The notes: a model not told the origin generated them from the letters alone. A stretch of DNA of 64,000 nucleotides from Paraphaeosphaeria minitans (GCA_015832175.1 WJXW01000009.1:992001-1056000); one strand, 5' to 3'. Positions 35,239-48,356 are shown, numbered from the stretch's first letter. Made by a program: numbers and translations.

Positions 35239-35476
35239 TATCTATACAGTTTATCGTATAAGTAGCACTAAGTAAAGTGGGGGCCTGCCTACCTATAGGG
35301 ACCTGCATAAGGACCTACTGCTTAGGTTAGTACTAAGAGGTAGAGACTTTATAAGGCCCTTAGTGCCCCTTTGTACAATAAACAAGACGTAATTTATTAA
35401 ACCTACTTCTTACCCTTTATATAATAGTATACTATTAACCCTTAAATGCTTAATTGTAGATTAAGCTAAACCTACA
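35239..35476 (+). repeat. Left LTR of family D (238 bp)
   Basis: It pairs with 45134-45371 and, in reverse orientation, with 48357-48594. Differences are transitions by eye. Confidence 0.8.
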
Positions 35477-35704
35477 CTAATTAGTAGTTAATTCTAATTA
35501 ACTATAAACTAGTAAGGTCTAAAGACAGAGCGCCCTATAAGCTAGATGTGTAGGCTCTGTATTATTACCTTTACTAGAGATCTAATTTTAGATTATACGA
35601 TAAGTAGAAATAAAGTGTGCACATCTATAAAAAGTCGCATAATCTAGTCTAAGCTATTCTACAGAAAAGAAAGGAGATAGTAAACTCCCTTACTACCCTA
35701 AAAA

Positions 35705-35835
35705 ACACGTCGCACAATTAAACTAGCGACAACTAAACGTAAACACGTTGTATAATTAAACTAGCGATAACTAAACGTAAACACGTTACACAATTAAACT
35801 AATAATAACTAAACGCAGATACGTTACACAACTAA
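35705..35835. repeat. 38-bp tandem repeat inside family D, about 3.4 copies
   Basis: Units begin ACACGT at 35705, 35743 and 35781, each containing ACAATTAAACTAG and AACTAAACG; a partial fourth copy follows. Differences between units are mainly C/T. It lies about 230 bp inside the left LTR. Confidence 0.85.
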
Positions 35836-37029
35836 GAAAGATAATAATAATATAGCCTTAAGACTAGGAGACTTCCTAGAGGAACTACAGCCTAAGGACG
35901 TTATATAATAATTAATACTGCCTCCTTAGTAAGAAGATAAAGCAATATAGCTTTAATAAGTAGAGGAAGTAATAAATATTAAGGCTATTACCTCAAGAGG
36001 AGAGATTGCATAAAAGTACTAGATAGATAAAGTAAATTTATATAGCTACCTACTCTCTTCTCTAAAATAGCTAAACACTTATATAGTGTATATAATTATG
36101 TAATATTACGTAAGTAGTTTTAAAGGTAAAGAGGTAATCTCTTCTTTTACTAAAAATTTTAATAACTAGAAAGAGAGAACCTTTAATAAGATTAGTTATA
36201 TAGTAAGAAGAGAGGTATTTACTTTTCTTATAAAAGAAGGCTTTGTCGCTACTAATATTATAATAAAGAACACTTATATAAAGAAACTCTTCAGACTATT
36301 ATAGCTTAACTATAAGCTACAGACCCTTTATATAATAATACTATAACTTTAACGTAAACTACTTTGTATAATTTTAATAATGTAACCTATACTATCTGTA
36401 AGTAATATATATATATATATAGAGTATAGCTAGGGCCTATCCCTATATGTGCGAGGATAGAGACACTATATATAAAGCTATACTAGTAGTAGTAGCCTAA
36501 AACCTAGACTACTTTTACCTAATAAACTATATTATACAAAGAGGCTAAACACTCCTAGTCTCCTTAATAACTAGGAGATTATGGTTATATCTAGCTAGAC
36601 AAGATTATCCTCTTTTAGAAGGCTTAGAGTAAAGAGAATAACTATACTAGTAGGCTATATAATATTCTAGTAGATAAGGCAAGAATCTTTAGAGAACTAT
36701 ACTATAGGCTAGGTATACTACAGGACTAGTATATAAACATCTTTCTAGGAATTCTTTTTAATCGTGCGAGCACCTACTACCTATATAATATTAGACTAGG
36801 ACTTCTATAGGATAAATTATACAATAGACTAAATAGGCACTTTAACACTAGTGTTAATTATAATTAGTACTAGATAGACTAGACTACTCTTACCTTTAAA
36901 TGCTATAAAAGGGATAATCTAGCTACTATATCGCATAAGGCCCTAGAAGTAATAATTAATAAGCTTACCTTAGCCTAAAGGGCTTTTAGATAAGGCTTTA
37001 GTAGTAAACTATAACTGTACACCACTATT

Positions 37030-37221
37030 TGTTATAGGCTAGCCTTAGAGAGTAAACAGAACTATAAGTGCCAAATATAAAGGATAAATTCTAGGTATTA
37101 AGTCTCTATAGGGGAGTGTGCCGCTTATAAGAAGAGTTTTTATTAGTAGGTCTACTTCTTTAAGGCAGTTCTGTTGCTTAAAATCTTTCTAAAGGCTAGG
37201 GCATAGCCCTAGCCTATTATA
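37030..37221 (-). repeat. LTR of family A, 3' with respect to gag-pol
   Basis: It begins TGTTATAGGCTAGCC, keeping the TG lost in other copies, and ends CCTATTATA; same length as 44036-44227. Confidence 0.85.
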
Positions 37222-37691
37222 TACTCTAGACCTTACTTAGTTTAAAACGTCTTATAGTTATAAAGTAAGCCTTAAAGATCTTAGAAGTATTATACTATAG
37301 TAAGGTAGTAGTATTATAGGCGTTATTCTTCTATTAGGAACTTATTATTATTTTAGTAAGGGTTCCCTTGTAGTGTAGAGGCAGCCCTAAGGCAGTCTTA
37401 GAGTAAGGGCCCTTATTAGGCGGTTTATTTATTTACCTTATTATTATAAGGTAATAGGACAGCGCTCCTACCCTTTCTAATATAATTATTATATGTTTAT
37501 TACTTTAGCAGTACGTTACTATTATAGTCTCTTTATATTTATGTTACTCTACTTTTCTTCTTCCCTTCGCTACTCTCTCTTTTCTTTACTAACCCTAACC
37601 TGTGCCTATTCTAACTTTCTTAACTATTTATAACTACCTCTATCCTCGCCTCTTTTTAGCCCTAATCTAGTCCCCCTCCTATTTCTACGCT

Positions 37692-39060
37692 ATGCGCCTT
37701 TATACTCTTATTAGCCTTTTAGCCCTTTTCTTTGGCGTTCTATTTGCAGCCGTAGCTAATATTAATATTATTAATAACAGCCTCTAAGGTAGTGCTACCT
37801 TAGTAGATATCTTTAGTCCTAGTAGTATTAGTAGTAATAACTTTTTAAACTTAAACTAGCGCCTTACTAAGTCTAGCTATATATATACTAAGGAGGAGAT
37901 TAATAACACTAAAGTAAAAGAGATTCTCTAGAGCCTTAACACGCCTATATAGTAGCCTAATAGTAGTAATCGCTTTTACCCCTTTATAACCTCTAAGAGG
38001 CGTATACTAGCTAATTACCCTAACCCTATTACTTTTACCTATATTCTAAAGCAACTCTGTGTTACTAAGAGCGTAGTCCTTTAAGAAGATAGTTTAAATA
38101 AAGAGCTAGCTAATCCTAATATAGGCTTTATATATATTAAATATATTAGGCGCCTAAGGCAGCTTAGGCGTATAAAGTAAGTCTATAGCCTTATATTCTA
38201 GACTATTATTAATATTTATACAGCTGTTAACTATTTTAGGGCTACTCTTATAGCGCCTACTATCGCACTAAGGCCACCTACTAGTATAATTCTACCCCCT
38301 TTACTAATAACCTAGGCCTAAGGCGGGCTCTGCGCTTCTAGATTAAATACATAGAGTAAGACTAGGTTAATAGCAATTTATATATTTATAATCCTAGAAC
38401 GTATAGCACTAATCTTTAGAAGCCTATAACTAGAACGCTGTCTACCTTTATAGTAAAATTCTACTACTTAGCCTAGTAGTATAAGTAGTACCTAAACTTA
38501 GCGCTTAAAAACTCTAGCCTAATCTAGGAGCTAGACTCCCTTACTATACTCCTACCTTAGCGTAGTAATAGAATAGTAGTCGCCCCCCTAGTATAGATAT
38601 AGCCCTAGTAGCACCTTTGCTCTAAATAACTCTAGCCTAGCATAGTAGTAACTATAATTAGAATCTAGTAGAATTAGCTAATAATATAGTAGGGTAGATA
38701 AATAATATAAGAAATTACATCTAGTAATCTAAAGAGAGTATAGGCTAGCGCCTAGATAAAATAACCTAGACCTAAGTATAGACTACTAACCTACTCGCTA
38801 CTATTATAGAGTAACTTAGAACAGCTCTTAGCTAACACTACTCTACCCTTCTAGTAGCCTTAGCTTAATAGCGTATAGCCTTTAACCTATATTAAGAGCC
38901 TTATAAAGTAACTCTACCTAAGCCTTTATCTAAGACTAGCTTAGTGCACCCTCCTAGCTGCCGCTACTACTAGTGCAAAAAGTAATATAGTTATTATAGC
39001 CCCTTTTTGTTCCTATCTAGTGTTACTTTAGTGCCGCTTTAGTTATTGCAACTCTAAGGC
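37692..39060 (+). pseudogene. Candidate antisense ORF in family A (full copy), RIP-degraded
   Basis: It lies opposite to gag-pol, between integrase and the LTR. From ATG at 37692 the frame starts with a hydrophobic stretch (MRLYTLISLLALFFGVLFAA), like a signal peptide or membrane anchor, then Ser/Asn/Ile-rich and basic sequence. About 22 TAA/TAG codons break it before 38640. A Cys-containing, basic stretch near 38890-39040 is read in the frame shifted by one, so there is an indel or the model is wrong there. The same frame, with a one-base loss in a T-run, is seen in the other copy at 51070-51990. The product is not recognised. Confidence 0.4.
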
Positions 39061-42000
39061 TAATAGCCTTTAGTAGTCTTTAGGTAGATAGCGCCTCTAC
39101 TAGGTTAGTAGAGGAATAAATTCTTAAATATCTATTATAGCTTCCTTTGTAATGTTTATATGTTCTTCTTTATAGGCTAGATAAGACTATTATTATACCT
39201 ATAGTTCCCCTAGGCAGCCTTAAAGTAGGCTAGAGCTGTAGTGTCTATAATATTTTTAACTAGTACCTAAGTTAGTAATACCTACTTAGTCTACTTTACT
39301 AGCGCCTATTATTATTTACCCTAGGTGTTCTTAATATATAGGACCTCCTCTACTTCCTATTTACATAGGTCTAGGTCCACTTCTTCTAGCTCTAAGGCTA
39401 GGCCTAGCTAGGCGTTAGCCTAGATCTAACTAGGTGAGAGATTGTCTACCACTTACTTAAGGAGGTTAATATAGACAGTCTTATAGAAATTACTAGATAA
39501 GTCTAGCGTTACTATAAGCAGAGATAGTATAGCTATTATAGTATACTTAATTTTAAGCTAGTTAAGTTTCTTTTTTAGCTAGTTAGTTTTTACGTTACGT
39601 AGTAAGAACTATACTTTATCTCTAACTTAGAATTACTCTATAGGGCAGTAAGTATAGTTTATAGCCTCTATAGTGCGCTACTATCTATAAGTAATAGTAG
39701 TCTAGACTAAAGCTATTCTTTTCTTAAGGTAGTCTAGAAAGTGCTTTACTCTTCTAGTAGGGGTATAGCTAGACTTTGCTAGTAAGGGGATTCTCTTAAG
39801 AAGATTAATATAATATTTATTTAATAGAAGGTTTAGGCTTAGGCCTATAGTAGTAGATACTCTATTATTTAATATAAGCTAGTAGGCTAAGAGGTAGTCT
39901 AGCTAGTCTGTCTATTTAAAGTTAACTATAATGTAAAGGACTAAGAGTACCTCCTAGTTTACCCTCTCTATACTACTATTAGTCTAGGGGTAGTATACTA
40001 TAAAGAGGAGTTATTTTATTCTAGTTAATTTACATAGTATAGTCTAGAACTTTCCTAGCTAGTCTAAGCCTCTATCTGTAATTAGTAAAGTAGGGAAGCT
40101 ATAAAACTACTACTATATATTATAAAAGTAGGCTACACAGTGCTTTACTATTATAGAAGTTATAGCTTCTAGTTATATATACTTTAATAGCCTATTAGTA
40201 ATTATAAGTAGGTATCGCAGTGCTACTGTAAGAACCTAGAGGAGGTCTACTATAAAATCTATTAAGAGTTACGCCTAGTACTAGTCTATAATTAGGAGTA
40301 GCTATAAAAGACCTTACTACTTCTGCTAGTCTATATACACTCCTACGTAGTGGCAATTACACATAAATTAAGTAACGTCTTTAGATATATTATTCTAGTA
40401 GTAGTTCTAGTAGATAATCTTAAACATAGAGTTCTTTCTAGAATAGCCTATAACTAGAGACTTATATGCGCGCTATATAATAGCGGTAGTAAGAGGTTTC
40501 TAAGCTAGGACCTAAAAGAGTCCTTACTATAGAAGGAACCTATACGTACTAATTATATAGTTCCTAATTTATTAGGAGATAGCAGCTACTATAAGAAATA
40601 TATAGTTACTGCGTTGCACTGCCTTAAGTATAATATAGTAAGGGGAGAATTCTACTATAGCTACGTCCTAGAGTGCCTATAAATATATATTAGTAAAAAT
40701 CTAGGCCTCTACTAGCACTATTAAAGATTATGTCTATACTAGGACAGCCTAGATAGTCTTAGGCACTATTAGTAGGGCGTTTATTCTTATTTACTAGGCT
40801 ATATTCTACTTACGCTAGCTTAGTGCGTCTAGTCTAGCTACTTAGGATCTAGGCTAGTAGTAGAGGTGAAAGTAAAAGGTAGAAAGTAACTTTAACTACT
40901 AGTGCTAGCGCTTACTTAATTTTTAGATCTTTATAAAGTATTTAAAGTTCTTATAGTCTGTTAGAATTTTAAAGGGGCGCGCTACTTTTATTAGTTCTAG
41001 TCTCTATACCTATAAGGCCTATATAATTATAAGCAGCTCTTTATCGTAAATAGTATAGTTTTACTAGGCTAGTGTTAGGGCTATAGAGTAGTAGGCTATA
41101 AGGTGCTAGATCCCCTTAATACGTTAGAAGAGGTAGGCTCTAGTAGCGCCGCCTAAGTAGTCTACTTCTACTAGCGTATCGCGCTCTAGGTCCTAAAGCA
41201 CTAGGATAGGGCCCTATATAAATATATCCTTTAGGGCCTAAAAGGCCTCTTGTTCCCTAGGGCTCTATTAAAACAGGACCCCTTTCTTAGTAAGGGTATA
41301 TAGAGGTGCAGCCTACTTAGAGAATTAGAAAAGAAAGTTGTAATAGAAGTTAGTAAAGCTAATAAAGTAGTAGACTATATGCACTATAGAGGGGGTATCC
41401 TATTAATTAATTACTTATATCTTTACTAGATTAGGATAAATAGTCTTACCTACTATAATAAGATATTCTAAGTACCTAATCTCTATTATCGCGAATTTAT
41501 ATTTCCCTAGGTCTATATATAGTCTAGCTTCTTATAGGAGTCCTAGCACTTATCGCACATAGTCCTAGTATTGGCGTAGGGGCCTTGTTATATAAATAAA
41601 GATATTATCTAGGTAAGCTATATATATATCGCCTAAGGTATCCTTTAGAGCGCTATTAATATAGCGCTAGAATATAGTAGGTGCCCTAGTTAGTCTAAAT
41701 AGGACTACTAACTACTTAAAGAGACTAAACTAGGTGTAGAACGTAGTATAGTGTTCTTCCCTCTCTATAACTTACAGCTTATAGAAGGTAGTGTAGATAT
41801 CTACTTTTATAAACTAAGTAGCCTAGAAGAGGGTATGTAGTGTCTCTTTAGTAAGTAGAAGGAAGTACTAATTTAGCTTAGAAATTATGTTAATCTCTTA
41901 ATAGTTAATATATAGGCGCTATTTCCCCCTAGGCTTTAGGGCTAAAAGGACTAGAGTATTTACTAAAAAGGAGCTAGCTTATATCTAGCCTTTATCTATA

Positions 42001-44035
42001 AGTTCTATAAGTTAGCGCTAGAGTTCCGCTAGCTAATCTCTAGATATACTATATAGTAGGCCCTAAAATAGTCTTAGGAGGGAGCCGCTTAAAGTCTACT
42101 TTAGGTAGATATAGTAGTCTAACGTGCCCTAGTGTAGTAAAAGGTTAAATACCTTAGTTTTATTAAAGATAGCGGCGTACTTTGCTAGTTCTAGAGAGAG
42201 AGTCCTACTATTTTTAGTAAGGCCTAGCCCTACTACGTTGTAGGGGGGTAGGGATCTTACTATATAAGGAAGTGTTATTGCGAGTATCTAGGTAATATCC
42301 TAAAGTAAAGTTAGGAATACCCCTTCTTAGTCTTTATCTAGAGTATTAAAGGGTATTATATTATTCTTTTTATTTATAAGCGTAGCAAGGAGGCCCTACT
42401 TCTCTACTACTTAGATATTAAAGGTAATAAGACCCCTAGCTACGCTAATTATAATTTTACTACTATAGATATCTACTACTACCTTAGACTTAGCTAGCTA
42501 GGAGGCCTTTAGGATTATATTCTAGTAGAGGTTAGGGATTATATAAGCGTAAAAGGTCTATTACTATCTAAATATATTATAAGGCACTACTGCTATCTCT
42601 ATTATAAAGGTCTATAGTAATAACCTAGCAGCCTATTCTAGCTTCTAGGCTAGAATTATAATACGCTATAGTAAGAGTAAATCTACTAGCCTAAGGCTAA
42701 TTACTATAAAGTATTTACACCCTATATTAATTAGGGCCTCTATATACTGTGTGCTGTTAAAGAAGACGTAGAGGGTAAAAGTAGGCCTATTTATACTTAC
42801 TCTAGCCCTAGCCACTCTAACTATTATAGCTTGCCCTAATTATATCTCTATTAATACTATCGTGCTTAGCCCCTATGTTAGTACTAGACTAGGGGCTACT
42901 CTTTTCCTAACTAGATACTTATCTTACTATACTAAGGTTAGGTTATAATTACCTAGAGTAAAATCGCATTAGGGTAGGCTTTAGCTATATAGTTAGGTTT
43001 ACTATAGTAAGTATACACACCTACGTTTTAGTATTACTAAAAAATATATTTAGGTATCTAGTTTAGGCGCTGCTTACTTACCTCTCTACTAGCTTAGGGC
43101 TAGGTTAAGGTTAACGCTGCTATAGGAGTTATATAGACATTGCTATTACTATCCTTAAGAAGGGGCTAGCTACCCTTATAAAAGGTAGCTTAAATAGGAA
43201 GCTTATCTTCTAGGGCCTCTATTTCAAAGTCTACTATAATCTATGAAAACCTAGCAATAGCTATATTATAGTCCCTTTTAGGAACGTTATAGTTAAAAGT
43301 AACTATATAGATATTACGCTAGATTGCGTAGTGTAACTTATATAGTTTCTTAGTATTACCCTACTAGCTACTGCCCGCCTCTACTAAGATTTATTTAAAG
43401 TAGACGTAAAAGTTAGAGAAACTCTCCTTAGGGTCTTACCTAATTATATTAAGGCGTACTTTAGCCTTTTACTAGGCGTGTTTATTAGTGTACACAAAGG
43501 TAAGGTACTATATAAATATTTATAGGTTAAACTAGCTATCTACCCCCCTAGCTTAGTAAAAGGCCACTACTATGTCTTAAAGACTATTATCTAGGCAGTC
43601 CTATATTAGCGCCTATTCCTCTTAGGGGGAGCTAATAAACTACTTATTAGCCTAGAGCTTATAATCTATTATAATCTTCTAGGCTCTAAACTAGGTTTTT
43701 AAGCCTCTAAACTTAGTTAGGCTTAGGAGCGGTTTACGCTATAGGATTAGCTAGTCTATACTAGTAAATAGGGATCCGCCCCCTATGGTAGAGGTAGATA
43801 GGCCTAGGGTAGTGCTAGCGTAGGCCTATTAGCGTATAAAGAGCTTACATAGCTCTTTATTCTAAAGTTATAGCATTTATATAGTAGAGTAGTTTTTGTC
43901 TCTAGCAGTAATTAAGTTCTATAGTTATTCTACTAACTTAGCGATATTAGAGGCATCTATTTATAAGTTATTCTAAACTCTATTACGTTTCTCTATTCCT
44001 TTAAACAACTTTTTTCTAGAAGACCTAGAATTTAA

Positions 44036-44227
44036 TATTATAGGCTAGCCTTAGAGAGTAAATAGAACTATAAGTGCTAAATGTAAAGGATAAATTCTAG
44101 ATATTAAGTCTCTATAGGGGGGTGTGCTGCTTATAAGAAGAGTTTTCCTTAGTAGGTCCACTTCTTTAGGGCGGTTCCTTTCCTTAAGATCCTTCCAAAG
44201 GCTGGGGCATAGCCCCAGCCTATTACA
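44036..44227 (-). repeat. LTR of family A, 5' with respect to gag-pol
   Basis: Partner of 37030-37221; ends CCTATTACA followed by the target duplicate CTATT. Confidence 0.85.
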
Positions 44228-45133
44228 CTATTATATAAGCATACTACAGCTATCCTAACCTTAAATAAGCTATATTTAACCTTAAAAATATAGTAGAAAG
44301 CTTACTTAGTGACCTTTATACATTACTCTAAGTTACTAAAAATAGAAAGAAGTTATAGTTTTTCTAAAATAGTAAAGAGGTGTACTATATTAATTAATAA
44401 TATAATAATCCTAATCGCATAAAAGAATCTAGCCCCTCTAGAGGCAGATTAACCTTTAGACTAAAAAGAAGGGGTAACTTTAGAAGTTTAAGCTCTTATA
44501 TAAAGTAGAAATGCTTTATATACTATAAAGAAGGATGCTAGTCTACTAACTATCTATAAGGGATACCTAGCGAGCTAGAAGGTAATATATATTATTATAC
44601 GCTAACTTCTATAAATATAAAACCTCTGCTATAAATATATAAGTATATATCCTTAACTTTAAAGGAGAGCTAGAGGAAGAAGACTATTATATAAAAGAGG
44701 AAGAAGATAAATAAGACTAATAGAGTAATAAAGAAGAAGTATAGAAAGCTACCTTATACTTTACTTCTACTGCCTACCTTTATCGTATAACTAGGAGACA
44801 TCTTTCTATACCTACTTACTAAGACCTAGCGCTAAGTAGTATATTACTTAATACCCTACTTTCTATTTACGCATAGGATATATACCTAAAAAGAGCCTTA
44901 TTACGTAATGCGACTCTGCTACTATATAAAGGGATAAAGTAAAAACTAAGTAGGTTAGCTGTTACTACCTATTTATATAAGAGTAGGTGTAAACAGGACC
45001 TCTACTCCATAGTAACACTATACCTACCTTACAACCTGTTCTAATAGGGGAAGGCTAACTATATAGATAGAGAAGAATAAGAAAGGGAAGCGTATAATAG
45101 ATATAGGCTATTATGCAAAAGAAAAGTTACTAG

Positions 45134-45371
45134 TGTCTATATAGTTTATTATATAAGTAGCACTAAGTGAAGTGAAGGCCTACCTACTTATAGGGACCTG
45201 TATAAGGACCCACTACTTAGGTTAGCACTAAGAGGCAGAGACTTTATGAGGCCCTTAGTGCCCCTTTGTACGATAGATAAGACGTAATTAATTAAACCTA
45301 CTTCTTACCCTTTGTATAATAGTATACTATTAACCCTTAAATGCTTAATTGCAGATTAAGCCAAACCTACA
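45134..45371 (+). repeat. Right LTR of family D (238 bp)
   Basis: Begins TGTCTATATAG and ends CCAAACCTACA; partner of 35239-35476. Confidence 0.8.
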
Positions 45372-46976
45372 ATCTATATATTATTACTTTCTACTTCTAC
45401 TGCCGCTTTTAGTTATTTAAGAAACATGTCCTTATACCCCTACTTAATATATAAGACTTATAAGATTAATATAAGTAGCAGGATCGTAGGAGTACACATA
45501 ACTATGGCCTATATTATATTAGTAAGGCGTCTAATCTATATTAAAAACTAGGTGCTACTACTATAGAAACTAATATATAATAACCTACCTAATACTAGTC
45601 TAATACTATATCTGTAATCTATTCTAAACTATTATAATTAAATAGCGTAACTATATCCTATAATAACGCTACGCTACTATTCCTACCTTACTACTATATG
45701 GCATTTAACTACTATAAGTTATTATTTATTCTTACTTAGTATTTTATTCACTAATGCGTTACTAGATACTATATAATAAGGAATAAAAATACTAGCGTAG
45801 AGACCTATAGATTCCACGCTCCTTAGCCTATACGTCTAGAGCCTACGTTTATTATCCCTCTAGGCAAATAACACAAACAGTTTAAACCTATTCGCAATTA
45901 TATATAGCTAAACCTTTACTATCCAGCGTTAGTATTAGGCTGGCGGGCTAATACTAATATTTAGGTCTATGGCCCTTAAAGCCTTATAAGGAGCTTCTAA
46001 GGCTGTTATAGTAAATTAGTTTAAGTGTAAGTATTAGCCATTATATTAGTCCTTCTAAGAGTTTTTCTAATGTTTTATTAGGCGTTAATCTTCCATGTAT
46101 TCACGCTAAACGCGTTACTATTTAGGCTAAGGATACTATGCATGTTTACCTAATAGCTAAGATAATAGATAGTAACTATGCCTTCTTTAAGTATAGTCCC
46201 TCTACTAGCTTATTAGCCTAATATAGGCGTAACACTTTCTATATAAGTTGTAGTAAATAGATCACGATTTTCTTTACTCTAATAGGCTATAAAGTCTAAT
46301 GGGTTATAAAGTTAGTAGTTAGTGGTTTTGCACTCTTTCTTAAATAGGCAAATAATATCCACTTAAATATAGTATTCTAATTCTATAAATTGTCTTTTTA
46401 ATGTTAAGTGACACAATAACTAAAAATTAATGGTAATATTATATGTTAAAGGAACATTGAAGTGAGTTTTTCATTATAAGCCTATCTAATAAACTTTACA
46501 TGGATTAGCATTATATTTTATTATAGGTGTGTCTAACCGCGTACTATAGTAGGCCTATTATATTACTATAGTCTCTATTCTACTCTCTACTTTATAAGCC
46601 TTAATTCTTCGAAGCTGTACGTCTACATCTACATCTATACCTACACTATATATCTACGCACCTACTACTCTGTTACCCCTATACTCTTTTTTAGTTTTAA
46701 TCTAGCTCTTTCGCACTTTCTTTCTAGTTCTATTCTAGACCTGCACTTACTTTTACACTATATACACTTTTATTCTTTTAGCTTTTTAACTATTCTTTTT
46801 AGTCCCTTCTTTATTACTACTACTAGTGTTTATATTATTGATAATAGTCTTTAAGGCGGCGCTACTTTAGTAGATCTCTTTAGCTTTAGTAGTAATAGTA
46901 TATTGTAAAAACTTAAAAGTTTAAAAAGGTTCAGTATACGTAGTATATAGATACTATATATACTACTTATACTACG
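45372..46976. other. Decayed unclassified DNA; part resembles the family A antisense ORF
   Basis: Plus-strand translation of about 45640-46500 gives long protein-like runs broken by TAA/TAG, so a degraded gene or DNA transposon is likely, but I could not name it. A 10-bp inverted repeat (TTAGTATTAG at 45929-45938 and its complement at 45948-45957) encloses a GC-rich loop. About 46800-46910 is similar to 37741-37850, the start of the family A antisense frame, outside any complete family A copy. Confidence 0.4.
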
Positions 46977-47250
46977 CGCCTAACAGGATCCTAAATTATT
47001 TATACTATAGGCTAGATAGGCGTACTGCACCTAGTAGGCCTAGGTAAATACGTACCGCTTATACTAGACGCCTGGCAGGGTCCTATATTATTCCTACTAT
47101 AGGGTAGGTAGGCGTACTACGCCTAGTAGGCCTAGGTAGATATATACTGCTTATTCCAGACACCTAGTAGGATCCTATATTGTTTATACTATAGGGTGGG
47201 CGTGCGTGGTAGGTAGGTCTAGGTAGGTGCGTAGAAAGGATAGGGTGGGC
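46977..47250. repeat. 92-bp tandem repeat, about 2.8 copies
   Basis: Units start at 46977, 47069 and 47161, each with the order CGCCT(A/G)(A/G)CAGG, TCCTA.ATT, ACTATAGG, GGCGTAC, GCCTAGTAGGCCTAGG. It is more GC-rich than its surroundings. The third unit fades into further copies of CGCCTGGCACGCC-like motifs up to about 47295. Confidence 0.8.
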
Positions 47251-47584
47251 ATGCGTAGCATATTCCTACTATACCTAGCACGCCTGGCACGCCTAGCATA
47301 ATTACGTAAGCGCCAAGAAATATCTTAAATATATTAAATATAGAGAAGAAAAAAACTGCACAAAATCCGCTATTTAAAATTATTATAGCACACTTAGTTA
47401 TAGTAATAGTAAACCTGTAAATAAAAGCACATTTAAAATTATATTATTAAACTATCTAGAACTAGGAAATGTTTTATTTGGAAATATATATAATATATAT
47501 ACTATAATTATTAACTATATACCCTCTTTATTTTTTTTATAGTCTAACTATTAAGTTTATATTAAGAAATTAAATGTTAAGAAG
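47251..47584. other. AT-rich spacer
   Basis: After the fading tandem repeat, plain AT-rich DNA with A-, T- and TA-runs; no gene or repeat recognised. Confidence 0.4.
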
Positions 47585-48356
47585 TGTAAGGCCTAGTTAG
47601 AGGTAATGGTATTTACTTTACACTAGGAAGGATAGTAAGAGAATAACTTAATAGTATTAAGTAGAATAATACTTAACTTCTATAAAGTTAGGGCGTAGTA
47701 TAGGTTTTTTATAGCTAGCTTACTTAGCGCATAGGCCACTTGTAAGGTTTTAGTGCTAGATGCTATAATACTATAATAATATTAAAATCTACCTATTATA
47801 GAATCTCCCCCTCTAGCTATAGTCCTTTATAGTATACTATAGCCTTAATAAAAGCTCTACCTTATAGGAAAGGAAAATATTGTCTATAGTATATACATTA
47901 CGTATATAATAATAGTATATTATAAATGAATAGTGCAGTGCGTAAATGCGTTATTTATATTATTTATTATAAAGTTTCTACTCCTTTTATTTCCTATAGG
48001 CCCTTTATATTATAATTTTATATTACTTGTCACTCTCTTTACACCTATATAATAACACTAAATTTTATAATTAGCGCACATTAAGCGCTTAACCCTATAC
48101 TATTAAATTATTCTACTTTATTCTGAAATACGTTAAGAAATTTAACCTATACTAGGTAGGACCCTTTTTATTTAGTAATGATACTAAGCGGATTATAATA
48201 CTATATAAGTAATAAATATACCCTACGCCTAGAGCTTATAAAAGTTAATAGTAGATTGTAAAAAAGATTTTCATAAGTAGTGTAACTACTATAAGTGTAG
48301 TAACTATAGTAGATACACTTTAGTATATATATAATAATGGCTTAAAAGTGCCCCTT
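47585..48356 (-). mobile_element. Family B 3'-end fragment, minus sense
   Basis: 47585-47800 is a family B LTR in reverse (TGTAAGGCCTAG ... CTATTATA). It is followed by GAATCTCCCCCTCTAGC, the complement of the purine tract that precedes the LTR at 11239, and by sequence complementary to about 10600-11230. It ends at the solo family D LTR. Confidence 0.7.

Larger units (their letters stand above)
37030..44227 (-). mobile_element. Family A Ty3/gypsy-like LTR retrotransposon, full length (7,198 bp), RIP-degraded
   Basis: 192-bp LTRs at 37030-37221 and 44036-44227 and a perfect 5-bp target duplication CTATT (37025-37029 and 44228-44232) define one insertion into family D. The gag-pol sense is the minus strand: gag about 43.9-42.9 kb, aspartic protease near 42.7 kb, reverse transcriptase about 41.95-41.3 kb with its active-site box (complement of 41598-41615) reading Y-L-D-N, and an integrase zinc-binding region near 40.45 kb with the core following to about 39.3 kb. 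Domain order RT before integrase makes it Ty3/gypsy. About 1.9 kb between integrase and the LTR at 37.2 kb is not needed for pol and holds an opposite-strand frame. Every frame has TAA/TAG stops. Confidence 0.85.
35239..45371 (+). mobile_element. Family D short LTR element (copia-like remnant), split by family A
   Basis: Two direct repeats of exactly 238 bp (35239-35476 and 45134-45371) bound it; both begin T(G/A)TCTATA and end CCTACA. The outer flanks are ATTTA (35234-35238) and ATCTA (45372-45376), a 5-bp target duplication with one C-to-T change. Without the nested family A copy and its duplicate the element is about 2.93 kb. The interior shows only gag-like remnants: at 44512-44553 the plus strand reads C-F-I-Y-Y-K-E-G-C with an S-T-N stretch, resembling a copia-type zinc knuckle with Cys-to-Tyr changes. 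A purine-rich tract (AAGAATAAGAAAGGGAAG) lies about 40-60 bp before the right LTR. No reverse transcriptase was found, so it is an internally deleted or non-autonomous element. Confidence 0.65.
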
